Under the pieces are notes generated by a model, which had not been told where the DNA came from, did no database searches, and worked only from the letters and a program-made list of their open reading frames with translations. Positions 42,601 through 54,200 of a stretch of 59,402 bases of DNA are shown here, one piece after another. The first letter of the stretch is position 1. Each line of letters begins with the position of its first letter. This DNA comes from Cymbomonas tetramitiformis (taxonomy: Eukaryota; Chlorophyta; Pyramimonadophyceae; Pyramimonadales; Pyramimonadaceae), in contig LGRX02025771.1 in assembly GCA_001247695.2 (NCBI GenBank), positions 33,908 to 93,309 of the forward strand, given 5' to 3'. A program made the position numbers and the translations under genes.

Positions 42601-45600
42601 GGACCGGGCCCGAGGTTGTCTTCTCATACCCAATTTGCCACCAGTGCAGTTGGCGGCGCAAAGCGGTGAGGCTTTCGAGGGGGGAGCTGCAGGTGGCCCG
42701 AGCATGCCCCAACCTGCGGACCATGCTCACATGCAACCTCGAGCTGACCGATCTCGAAGGCTCAGAGGTGGCACCCAACCTCCTGCTAGCTTCCTGGGGG
42801 TGGCGACGCGATCGATCAAAAGCCCAGGACCGGGCGCATGTCTAGAGCGCTTGGCCGGGTGAGAGGGGCGCGCTTGGCCGGGAGGTGCAGCCGAGCGAGT
42901 TCGCCCAGCCGAGGCGTTGGAAGGGGGAGACGCGTGAGCATAACGGGCGGGGCTCGGGGAGCAGCTATGCGAGCTCGTGGAGAAGTTCGCGGACAAGCGA
43001 GGCTTCACGTTTGCGGACGGGCTGCGGACCTCGAAAAATTTCCAGCGCCACATCGGCACCGCCGCCTTGCGAGCGGACAAGGAGCACCGCAACGCCCACC
43101 TTGCCCGTAACCACCTAGAAGAAGCGGTGGTCCGACAGGTGCGTATTTTGATGCCGAGGGGAATCCCTGTTCGAAATCCTCCTCCCGCGACGTGGCGTGA
43201 AAAATAGAAGAAGGCTTTTCTGGAGATGTGCTCTGTTTATGTGCTCACCGGCAGCGGGGGGAGGTGGTCGCAGACGGAGCGCGTTCATATGATGGGGACT
43301 ATCAGCAAGGGTTCTCTGATGATGCTGGTGGAGGCAGACCTCGTGCCCGACAGGGGCAATGAAGGAGGGGCCGCGGGTAACGCGGACGGGTCAAGTGTAC
43401 AAGAGGTGACTTGCCGCAGGCCTTTCGCGCCTACCCTAAGTTCCTAAGCCCCCTCCTCGGATCAGGCGGAGCGCGCGCCAGGGCCCCCTCCCCTGCGCCA
43501 TCCACTGCCATGGTGACCCTCCACACCGTAATGTCCACTGGGTAGTGGCTCCTACCTTTTTGCCTTTTGGTTCTTCTGCTGAAGCGCACGCGTACACCGA
43601 GGCCTACAGCTTGTCCTTGCGGATGTGGAGGGGAGACTCACCCCCCGCTCATGGATTCTGCTACGCCACGTGTCCATGTGGCATGACGTGGTTGGCTCCT
43701 GGATGGAGGGCCGCTGGGGCTCTCCCTTCGTCCGATGCGCATCTCAGCCGACGCCGCTTGCCGTGTGAAGGGCGATGACCGTACACGGCGCAGCATCTGT
43801 CATCACTGACCCTCAAGGTCTTGCCGGGGCTGGGGCTGGGGCTGGGCAGAAAGTGGATGCGGCGCTGGATAGCCTGGAGAAGGTGGTCGGGCTGGAGAGA
43901 GTGAAGGACTTTGTAAAGTCCCTGCGAGCGCAGCTGACGTTGGATCGCGAGCGACGCGACGCTGGCCTCCCGCCCATCGGGCAGGGGGCACTGCACATGG
44001 TCTTCTCCGGAAACCCGGGCACCGGCAAGACCACCGTGGCCCGCATCATTGCGGAGCTGTTCGCCGCCCTCGGGGTCCTCCGCAAAGGCCAGGTGCGGCC
44101 AGCGAGGGCGCGGGAGACGGCCCTGAAGTTAGGAGGGGTCAGGTGCGGCCAGCGAGGGCGCGGGAGACGGCCCTGAAGTTAGGAGAGGTCAGGTGAGGCC
44201 AGCGGGGCGCGGAGGCGGCCCCTGAAGTTAGGAGGGTCAGGTGCGGCTGAAGTTAGGAGGGGTCAGGTGCGGCCAGCGAGGGCGCGGAGACGGCCCTGAA
44301 GCTAGGAGGTCAGGTGAGGCCAGCGGGGCGCGGGAGACGGCCCTGAAGTTAGGAGGGGTCAGGTGCGGCCAGCGAGGGCGCGGGAGACGGCCCTGAAGTT
44401 AGGAGGGGTCAGGTGCGGCCAGCGAGGGCGCGGGAGATGGTGGAGTCAAGATAAGAGGGGGAAGGCTTTACCACCTCAGCCTCGGAGGCAACACGTGACC
44501 GAGCTTATCCCTCACTCAAGGGTCTGTGCGCATCTCGAGTGTATATCGAGCGCTGGCATCCATTATGACGGCATTTCAACTGAGTTTGGGGAAGTGCGGG
44601 TGGGGCGCAGCTGGTGGAGGCGGACAGAGGGACGCTGGTGGCAGGGTACGCTGGGCAGACGGCGATCAAGACGCGCGAGGTGGTGGAGACTGCCCTTGGA
44701 GGGCTGCTTTTCGTGGACGAGGCGTACGCACTCGTGAACGGCGAGCGTGACTCCTTTGGTCGCGAGGCGCTGGACACGCTGCTCAAGATGATGGAGGACA
44801 ATCGTGATGTGCGTGGGAACAAAGGGGGCGGGCGGGGGGGTGGCGAGATGCATGTTGGCCTCTCTATTACACTCTCACCTGGGCAAGCGGCCTCTTCGTA
44901 TTGGACCTGCGTTGGGTTGTCGTCGGAACCAACAGGGCCTGGAGCTCCTGGGGGCTGCTGCTCAGGAGGCCTTGACTCGGAGGCGGAGCAAGCCGGAGCT
45001 ACGCTGTGCGGGAATGTGAATGTGGGGGACGCGGAAGTACACCGCAAGCCTGCAGGGTGGAAGCCTGGGATGCCTCCTGGAATGCTCCTCCAACTAGTAT
45101 CCGCGTGTCCCGGAGAGACCTGTCTGAGGCAAGCGGCGCGGCGTAAATGTTGAGGGGCTCGTTTGGGGTGCGGGGCGGTGGGGGCGCGCAGGACCTCATC
45201 GTCATCTTCGCTGGGTACGAGAAGGAGATGAAGACGCTGATGACCGCCAACTCTGGGCTGTCTTCACGGTTTCCCACCTGGCTCGTGTTTGATGACTACA
45301 CCGCGCCCCAGCTGATGCAGATTGCCACGTCCATGATGAAGCAGTCACAGATGAAGCTCATGCCGGAGGCGCAAGAGCTCCTGGGGATCGCCTTCGAGAA
45401 GATGGTCTGCACCTTTCACGCCCTAGCTGACCTGCCTCTCAAACCCTTCCTAAGTCACGGGCTGCACCCTGACATACCCCGTGCGGCGTAGTGCACGTTC
45501 ATGGTCATCCCGCCGACCGCCTGCTGCATTCTCCCACATGTCTCTCCATTTTTGCTGATCGTGTCCGCTTTGGGCCTGAGATTCATCCCTAAGCATCAGC

Positions 45601-46210
45601 AGAAAGATTCTGCTGGGAAGCTTGCGCTTCTGACCTGACCACATCCCTCCCACATGCTTCGCTTCGAGAGAGCTTGTCGTGCCGGCGCGCGCGCGCAAGC
45701 ATGCTCTGTGGTTGTCGGACTCCTCAGTTCATCTTGCGCTGCCACTTGTGTGCAGCGAGTATGATGGCAACGGAGCCCTTGACTGCCAACTAGAGAAGGA
45801 TCCTCTCAGGCCCACAAGATGTGAGTGAGAGGGGTGGGATTCGATGTGTATGGCTCACCCTTGCACCGATTCTTTTGGCACCACGTAGCCACGGAAGATC
45901 GGCTGCACTATGTGCCCATACCGGGATCAAAACAAGGGATCCAATCAGATGTGCGTGGCGGTGCCTGTGTCTTGTGCAGTACCAGCTAATTATCAAGCCG
46001 GCGGATGAGAAGCCTTCGGAAGGGGAGGCCGCGGAAGATTCGAGCACCCGGCCGAGCAATGGGCGCGCCGTGCGCAACCTTCTCGAGCAGGTGCAGAGGT
46101 GCCAAGCCCTTCGGCTTGCTGAGGTGAAAGGTACCAAGACGCGCGAGGATCTCATCACCATCACAGCGGAGGATATCACGCCTGTGTGCAAGGCAATGGG
46201 CCTAACTTGA
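36605..46210 (+). CDS. CAP-Gly and tandem CbxX/CfxQ-type AAA protein, 16 exons, 869 aa
   Basis: Exons: 36605-36930, 37434-37584, 38752-38832, 39179-39304, 39799-40051, 40401-40448, 40699-40873, 41333-41426, 41841-41927, 42693-42767, 42962-43138, 43274-43405, 43850-44092, 44611-44808, 45192-45404, 45980-46210. All have GT-AG sites, every join keeps phase, total 2610 nt. Residues 1-108 are Gly/Pro-rich and disordered. 110-159 hold a TRAF/XAF1-like Cys/His segment ([29 protein letters not shown]). 172-235 form a CAP-Gly domain ([32 protein letters not shown]), expected to bind microtubule or EB/CLIP tails. 290-575 are a degenerate AAA module: Walker A GNPGSGRST (Lys to Arg), Walker B VLVVDD (Glu to Asp). 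576-869 are a canonical CbxX/CfxQ module: GNPGTGKTT, pore-loop [32 protein letters not shown]. Likely cytoplasmic, cytoskeleton-linked chaperone; function inferred. Confidence 0.85.
37120..37150. repeat. CA microsatellite
   Basis: A cacacacacgcacacacaca-type run in intron 1 of the CAP-Gly/AAA gene. Confidence 0.9.
37585..38751. other. Intron 2 of the CAP-Gly/AAA gene
   Basis: The 1.17-kb intron is GC-rich, with open frames on both strands. The donor (CGCAAG|GTGGCG) and acceptor (GACGCAG) are in matching phase, so no extra exon is required, though a small additional in-phase exon cannot be excluded. Confidence 0.5.
40446..40550. repeat. 35-bp repeat starting at the exon 6 donor, three copies
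   Basis: CCAGGTGGC recurs at 40445, 40480 and 40515. The first copy is the actual splice junction CCAG|GTGGCG of exon 6; the other two repeat it inside intron 6, each as CCAGGTGGCA in similar context. Confidence 0.8.
42095..42500. repeat. 52-bp minisatellite in intron 9, about eight copies
   Basis: The unit is ttcgaggttccgcgagcagt, gtgcggctgtgatttaaatt, tgctgctgctgc. Copies are nearly identical, with small changes (gagtagtg, tagattt, one cttctgagg). It lies in intron 9 (41928-42692), about 170 bp after the donor. Confidence 0.93.
44091..44440. repeat. 50-bp minisatellite starting at the exon 13 donor, about seven copies
   Basis: The unit is gtcaggtgcggccagcgagg, gcgcgggagacggccctgaa, gttaggaggg. 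The first copy overlaps the real splice junction (GGCCAG|GTGCGGCC at 44092/44093); later copies repeat CAGGTGCGG or CAGGTGAGG, so the intron holds several donor-like sites. Some copies are shortened. Confidence 0.92.
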
Positions 46211-47930
46211 GGGCATCCCTATAACCTGGAGAAATTGAAGGCGTTTTACGGTGACGGCGGTATCCGTCTGTCGGTCTCTAGAGCTAAACCACCGATGCAG
46301 AAACAGGTGGACGTCGGCACTGTGTTGTCTTCTGCTGTTTAGGGGTTGGCCAACCTTTCCTTTCCATTCGGATGTAGCCACCAGCTGTTGTGGCTCGCTA
46401 ATTGCACCTTCCATAGAAAGCCAACGGTCCCAACAGGAAAGGTCTCTCTGCAGAAATGCAGTTTCAGTATAGATTATTTTCAGGTTGAGCAGCTGCATTG
46501 ATTTGAGTTTGTTTTATTATTTGAAAGGTTGTCGGACATGAGAATTGCATTTCCTGCATGTGCTACACGGCTTTTTCGTAGTTCTACGTTTAAGATTTAT
46601 TATCCATGGCAATGATATGTTTGGTACCGTGGCATGCTGTCTAGTGCGCAGCAGCATATGCACAAAAGGATAATGCCATGTGTAGCATGCACGCCTTCTG
46701 CTTAATCAATTCTATCTGAGCAAGTTGGTGATCGTAGCCGATCAGTATAAGAAAATCCAATCAGTCGGATTGGGTGCATGTAGGAGTCGCAAATATTTAT
46801 CCACTCTTATCGAGTAATCTGGCGGTCCATAGTTGTCGATCAGATGCTGGATATTGTGCCATCGCAGTCATAGATACATTGGGCTTCATGTCCCAGGCGT
46901 GAATCCACATTAATGTTTGGCAAAGAACATGTTCAATCTGGTGGTGAAAAACTTGCACCTGCAAAGCTGTCTGTAAGCAGATCACAATCGAGCCTTACAC
47001 TTGCTGCTCCTGTTTTTTGGCGGTCTTGCATCATACATTGATAGGGACCTTATTGCTATTATCCCGTGTTGACAGGTTTCCGGTTTCCCCATACGACTTC
47101 TAAAGACAATTTTGGATTATTTGGGGATTTTAATTGCCATGTTGCATTCGAAATTGGCATGAACCGTCTGCATCGATATTGTATCGAGATGAAAATAATA
47201 CTACACTAATTCTGCGCTGAGCATCGCACCTTTATTCCTACAAACCATACATATTCTCTATATATAATGACCGCTTTTTTAATAAGCCTGAAATCGAAAA
47301 AGTAACGTGGACGCAGCTCGTTCATGACACTATTATCGGTGTCCAATTTCCCAGACCGTCTATTTTGTGCAAATCGCGGAGCTTCGTTCCACGACTTCCC
47401 ATCGCATCCACGATTCTCACGGCGCCTACTTCGAGGCGTGCCAACGTAGCACCCGCTGGCATTATTGCGCGCATATGCTGATAATGAAACTTGAATGTCG
47501 AACTCCCGTACAACGCCGGTATTCCGACGAATGATGTCCGGCAGCACGCGCAGAGCAAGGGGAAGCGGTAGGCTATGATGATACGACATTCCAAGAGGAG
47601 TGCTTGCATAATTTCTTTGGCTGTTTCAATCTCCATCTATGAATCATGTGCTTGATGAATTTTGGGAAAATCGCCATGAAGAGCCCGATGTCCTAGTTCA
47701 TGCGGCTAAGTATAGTGCTTTCGTCCGCCTGATCACATTGCATCCCGATACCTGCGCCCTTCTCTGGAACGTGACAGCTCTCTCTGTCCTCTAAGCCCTG
47801 GCCTCCTCACCTCGTACACCCCCCCTCGCCGTTCTTTGGCGCGTGCTCCAAACTGCAGTAGGTCACAGCCCTCGAGGTCGTCGGTGGGGCAGGTGGCTCG
47901 CTGGTCCAGGTGACCTTTCTCGAAGCGAGC
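46211..47930. other. AT-rich intergenic, no gene seen
   Basis: No supported exon. 46500-47300 is AT-rich unique sequence. A minus-strand frame at 47206-47589 (127 codons) has no recognised motif and no splice support. Confidence 0.45.
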
Positions 47931-48300
47931 CCATTGTTACCAATGTGTCGATTGAGATGAGCAGCGAGTCACAAGGGGCTGTAGACCCCTCCACCCCCCT
48001 AGTGTGCGCATTCTGGGACGTGGACTTGCTTGCACACGTCACGGCGGGGTGCACCACGCTGTCCAACCCCACTGCGCCTGGGGCGGAGCTATTCTAGCGA
48101 GAGGACGTGTGGAAGTCTCTCGGCATCAGGGGGAAGAAGGATCTTTCTGCCGGAGTCTCCCTGGCCGGGAACTGGGGATGACTGAATGCCTGGCTGCTGC
48201 TGGACGGGTGCACGGAAGGGTACGACGCAGTTCACGAGTGGTATAACGCGGGACGGACGTCGGGGAGCGCAAGTACACCGGGGATGGCTGCGCCGCGGCA
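47930..48300 (+). pseudogene. Gene remnant with two in-frame stops
   Basis: One plus-strand frame reads protein-like text through two stop codons: MSSESQGAVDPSTPLVCAFW, DVDLLAHVTAGCTTLSNPTA, then TAG at 48095-48097; REDVWKSLGIRGKKDLSAGV, SLAGNWG, then TGA at 48179-48181; LNAWLLLDGCTEGYDAVHEW. The continuity of hydrophobic pattern across both stops in a small GC-rich island is the evidence for a decayed coding region. No splice sites remove the stops. Family not recognised. Confidence 0.4.
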
Positions 48301-51217
48301 GGTTCTGGGAATGCGGCAGGATGCTCGTGGAACTGGACCGTGCGAGGCTTCATGGGACCGGTAGTGCGAGACACTACGGTATCTCACATCTGCCCTCTTA
48401 CCCTCTACCAACGTAACCCCCTTCGCCCCGTGCCGACACCCTCCGCTCTCTGCTGTCCCCCCTTCTTTTGTGTGAATATTCTCGCATCTGATATCCCCCA
48501 ATTTTGGAGGGAACCTGGTACCCAGCGAATCCGGGATTATCCCCAAAACTATATCAAACACCTTCATCACCTCTTAAGTGTGCATTTCAAGAGGAGGACG
48601 ACTGGCATGCTTTGTGTCTGCAGGCTCTCCGATACCAGCGCAGGGCTGCGATGCGATAGGACACGGTACACAACCTGGTCGTTTGTGTACACTAGATCGT
48701 GGGATTGGTACACGATAGGTCGTGTACCAGTTCCACGATATCGCGGAGTAGTTGACCACGATATCGTGTACCAAACCCACGATTTAGAACTGGTGCAGGA
48801 TATAACCAGTTCCACGATATCGTGATATTGCGGGTACACGATATCAATCAGTCAAAGTAATATTGCGACATCCACGATATCGTCGAACTGCTCCGCTATT
48901 GTATATAACAATTTGCTAAGTTGGTTGTACCAAACACGGCTTAAAGAGCTGCTATGGACTTTCCCGAACGTCCTTTGAAAATCTGGAGACCCGTGTTGTC
49001 AAGTCCTCGAGTTGATCTTCCTGTCATAATGTCTTATCGCCAAAATTCTGATCCGAGGACATCTTGACCCTCAAAATGTCGGTTGAAGTAGCATACATGC
49101 AGTGCATTAGTTAAAACGGCTCAACTAATAAAACCAAAGTAAGGGTTTAATGAATCGAATACTTCGACATCAAAATTCAATCATTCCTCGATAACGTTCG
49201 ATAAGGGCAACTCCCTAACGATATAATGGAAGTGGTATACCGTAATATATAGCGAAACCCTAAATTTCCTAGCTGTTAACGAAAAACTGATGACAAATAG
49301 TTCACATTGATGGACAAGATCCCATCGTGTGTCACCATATCGTGTACCAGTCCCGCCACGAGGTTTTAGACAAAATAAATGACTACCGTAGGTGATCTCA
49401 TGCCAACCCGATGCGATAGGATATTTTTGCGCGGACCTCTTCACCCGTCTCAGCTGAAGCGAGTAAATAGCCTAGCACTGCCTTCATTTTTCCCATCCGG
49501 CGGACGCAGCTGTGTGCTTTCCGAAACCCGTAAATCTGCCATAAAAAAACCGTTTCGCCTATCATTTATCTCAGACCTTGTGCTTCGGAAAGCTACAAGA
49601 TACATCGTCTCCCATCAATAACATTTCTGCCAACAAATTTCATGCACTAGAGCGCACGGAAACCTCTTCGCTTGCTCTTCCTCTTCCAGTTCATATCCAT
49701 GTTCCTCCTAGTTATTATCATCCTTATCCACCTCTTGATCGGCTTCATGTGCCTCTACCACTGCCACTGCCAGAGCTTCTTGCCGACGCTCTGGAAACCG
49801 CGGGAACATGCGCATTACTTCGCGTTGGATATATACGTCGTATTTGATCGTACCAAAACCTGTTTCCCTCAAAGTTGTGAACAGGAGGCTGGAGATGCCA
49901 GGAACCTCTTCCAGCTCACGCACGTTCCCGAAGCAGCATCTTGCTGGCGAATCTCAAAGCTTTTAAACAGAAGGTTATTTGAGCGCCGCTTGCTGCGCTC
50001 AAGGGAAATTGACGCTTTGTTCAAGGTGAAAGATACATCGATAAGCTCACACGTTGTGCCTACTTCCGTTAAGAAATTGGTTGGCGCAAGCTGTGATACG
50101 TTAAGCAGGTCGTCCCGGTATATATAAGTGGAAGTTCTGCTTCGGCGTCCATGCTATCACTGCTTCTGCACGCGGTCGTGTCGGTTGCACATATTCCACG
50201 TCATTAAACTGTGGACTCTGCTGAGCAGCGAGCTGGTTACGCGGTTTGCCCTCTCGCTAACTTGAACCGTGTTTGTATTTCCCCAGGTATTAAATTGCAC
50301 TCTGGCTTACTACAAAGCGACTGGCATGCACCAAGCAACAGAGGCATCCGATATTACACGGACCGCGACTTGCATGTACACCGGGCGATACCACCGACAC
50401 ACATACGCGACGCTTTACCCCGCGCGGGCGGGGCATGCAAGGCTGCGAGGACGATTTACGGTGGCACTGAGATTAAGGTATGCGTACGATAATGTACGCA
50501 ACGTGAAATTGTGGTGACGCAAGGCGCACCAGGTTTCAGTACATAATGGCGCAAAATACAATAGATCCTCGACCATATCTGAAAATTTCCCCGGTATCCT
50601 TTCTCACGGCACGATGACAATAAAACGTAATCATTTACTAACTTCATTTCGATTCGCAACTGTTGCTGTCGCCTGCGCATGAAATGAATAACGCGCATAC
50701 ACGACATGAAATATTAAAAAGCCCACACGCCAGATGTGGATCATGATGCAGTATCTACTCCCAATGGACAACGTCAAGTCGTGCGTACCTACGCTGTGCG
50801 GGTAAAATGAAGTGTATACTCAGATCTGGATTACAATGAATCCCCTACCATGATGTAGGATTAACATGAAAACCTAAAAAAATCCGATCTGGATTAAAAT
50901 GAGATATCTCCCCCTGATCTGGCATATAACAAAAATTCTACCCACTGTAGGAAACCCTAAGAAGATGCCATCCCCAGTGAAGTTTAGCACATTGCTGTTC
51001 TTCACAATGCTACAAGCCAATTATGATACGCTTTTGTAACTTCCATGCTATGTAATCATCACATGTAGCCATCCGGTGTGCAACCAAAGAACATCGTCTA
51101 CGGCACAGGTCGGATGGCCTTCAGCACATGCTTCGCGGCATTTGCAGGAAACATCACCCGTAGGCTTTCGCCACGTCCATGCGCACACATGCACTCTTCA
51201 ATCTTGATTTTCATGAA
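48301..51217. other. AT-rich intergenic with a palindrome cluster
   Basis: 48690-48890 has repeated CACGATATCGTG-type palindromes (see separate entry). A 151-codon plus-strand frame at 49672-50127 starts with a strongly hydrophobic stretch (FLLVIIILIHLLIGFMCLY) that could be one membrane span, but nothing else supports it. The rest is unique AT-rich sequence. Confidence 0.45.
48690..48890. repeat. Cluster of CACGATATCGTG-type palindromes
   Basis: Within 200 bp there are several whole or half copies of CCACGATATCGTG and GTACACGATA, mixed with accagttccacgatatcg repeats. Any pair can form a hairpin. It differs from the TCGATAT arrays elsewhere by the CAC/GTG flanks. Confidence 0.7.
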
Positions 51218-54200
51218 TCATCCGAGCATGCGCGCCATCGAATTTAGTTTGCCCGCCACGCTTGCTTCATCCGCTCCACCAAACTGCGCCTGTGCAACAA
51301 CGATGCATGACGCTTGAGAAATGAGAGGGTTGCCTGGCTCCGTGCCCGGCGCAAATCCTATCACATCAACGCCATGCCAAAATGTGTTCAATTCCCTCGC
51401 TCGTTAGCTGATGAGAATCCGTCATCAGGGTCATACTATGCAGCATCAGGTTGCATTGGCCCTCTCTGGAAGACAAACTCTCCCAATTGGGCCAAACTCT
51501 CCCGATTGGACAGTGTGGCGCACGTACCTTGAGGGAGTAGTACATCACCTCAATGACCTGGCTCAGCTTGATGTGCAAGGGCCGTGTACGCGTGTTGCCG
51601 AATTCTGCGGAGGCACGACGCAAGCGCTCCTGCTCTGATGTGGGCGCCTTTGTGTAAAACTCGTAAAGCAGAGAGGGGCTCCCAGCAGGGTTCAGCTCAG
51701 GATCGTAGAACTTTTCAAGGTCCTCCGGGTTAGGCATGCTGATCCAATCCGCCACCCGCCCCACCGCCTGCGCGCAGGGTACCCCCAAACGCTACCCAGG
51801 CCTGCCCCTCAGCCCCAGAGCAGATCCGGCCTACACCTGAGGGATATGCAAATCCTGCTCAGACTTGCACGCCACCGAACCACCAAGAGGCGCCTTTGCC
51901 CGAGGGCGACAGCGCTGCTGCAGCTCTCATCCCGGGGTGATACCAGGAAAGACAACTGCCAGGGGTTTCATATACTTGGAGAACGCAATACTGCTGGAGA
52001 CTTCGATGATGATGTGAACTGCTTCGTAACATGAAACTGAGCGGCACACAGTGAAGACTGCGGACTGTGCATCGACCTGCGGCGTAGCGCCCTAACGGGG
52101 ACAGAGCGTGGTGCCACCCATCCGGGAAGGGGGCCATCAACACGGGATCCACGCACCTCGAGAAAATCGACAAAGGTAAGGCTGACCGCACGATTGCGGT
52201 GCCGGATCTCATCCACGACCGACATCTTACTCCAAATCATGACCAGCTTGGCCTCGCGCTTGGAGAAGCCGGTCGCTGGGCCGAGCAGGCTGGAGGCCTC
52301 CAGCATGTTGAGGAAGCCCTCCATGCCCAGATGCGAGTGCTTCTGCTTCAGCCCCAGTTGCTGCACGCCACAACCAATCGCACTCCCTCTCAAACCAGTA
52401 GCCCGGCTCGCACCCAACTCTGGAAACAAGCAACCGCAGCACGCTAGACGCTAGGACGCTAGGGCAGGAAGGAGGCTAGGGCAGGACGCCAGGGTTCCCA
52501 CATTCATGGATGGCACCATAGCCTCTTGGTGCTGAGCACAGTAGGGTCATGGCCAAATCCCCGAGTTTTTGGAGTGAGCATGTTCTCACAGCATGCCTGG
52601 TTCCGGTGCCCAACGTGCACCAAAAGTGCGGCTGGCATAGATAGTGGATAACGAGGAGAAAATGAATCCGAAGGCCGTCGAAGTGCCATCCGCCAAAATC
52701 ACGGGACGGCAACGAGCGCACGCACACCTATCCTCTCCCCGCGACGAGAGAGAGCACACGACTGCGCATTGCCAACGAGGAGGCAGTGCTCGCCAGAAAG
52801 GAGATGGAGTGAGAAGCATTCAGGACCAGGGCGGGGGCGTGGCACGATACCATTCGCTTCGACACATCCCAAACCAAGCAAACTTATCATAAACACTAAT
52901 CACAGCCGAAAATGTAGCTGGGTGGCTGGGAGCGCATCCAGCTTTGCACCGCAGGCCCGTCATGGAAATATTCCATTCCGGTGCTCAAGCCCAGGCAAGC
53001 TAAAGGTTTCAAACCAAACAGGGGATCCCCAGCTGCGGTGCGCGCTCCACCAAGGTCTCCCCTACTCGCGCTGGTCACCCCCAAAAATGTCTCCATCTGT
53101 CGCCGGCATGGATGTCTGATGGCGGAAAACCAAACACGGACACCTACGTGCTCGTATCCAGTGAAGAACAAGTGCGGGCACCAAAGTGCTCCCCGCAGAA
53201 TCAAGGGAAGACACAGAACGTGGACATCACCACCCTCTGCCTCTCCTTGCAGTAAAGGCAGACGAATCTACCGAGCTCTCCAACAGGCAGCACCCGCCAG
53301 AGAGGCCCCACAGGTGACACCACACTGAACGGCATGAGATCGGCCAACAAAAGCCAGCCCACCATCATCCCAGTGGATGTGAGAAGCAAATCAAGAGCAG
53401 GGCGGGGCCGTGACAAGATACCACAAACGCATACATATTCCCAACCCAAATGCAAAGCAGCATGGAAAGATGATACGATGTGACCGATCGTCGCCAAACA
53501 ACTGTTGGTCTCTGGGTTACGGAGTAAGCGGACCCTGCTGGCATGCCCCGTGGCACACACACACACACACTGAACGGCATGAGATCGGCCAACAAAAGCC
53601 AGCCCATCATCATCCCAGTGGATGTGAAAAGCAAATCAAGAGCAGGGCGGGGCCGTGACAAGATACCACAAACTCATACATATTCCCAACCCAGATGCAA
53701 GGCAGCATGGAAAGATGATACGATGTGACCGATCATCGCCCAACAATTGTTGGTCTCTGGGTAACGGAGTAAGCGGACCCTGCTGGCATGCCCCCCAGTG
53801 GCTCCCGGTCGATGGATGGGACCTGTTGGTCCATGGTTATGTCATGCATGCAGTCACACCACACAGCATGGACACCCCATGTCAAAAAAAGGAAACATGC
53901 GGGCACCTAAGTGCTCCCCACAAAATTCAAGGGAGAACACAGAAGGTGTACATCACCACCTTCTGCCTCTCCTCGCAGCACGACAGACGAATCTACCGAG
54001 CTCTCCAAGAGGCAGTGCCCGCCAGAATGGCACCACAGGGATAACCGCCTCCCAAAACCCACTTCCACCCGGCGGCCGTCCCCGTTCACAGCGATCCGCC
54101 AGTACTTCATATCAAGGTCAAAGAACGCAAGTCCCCCGGCATGTGTAATAACCATGAGCACTGTACACGGAGAGGGAGCTAGCGTCAGACGAATCCAAGA

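Noticed and set aside
49672..50127. 151-codon frame with a hydrophobic N-terminal stretch as a membrane protein
   Set aside because: There is one hydrophobic run in AT-rich sequence, with no homology, composition or splice evidence.
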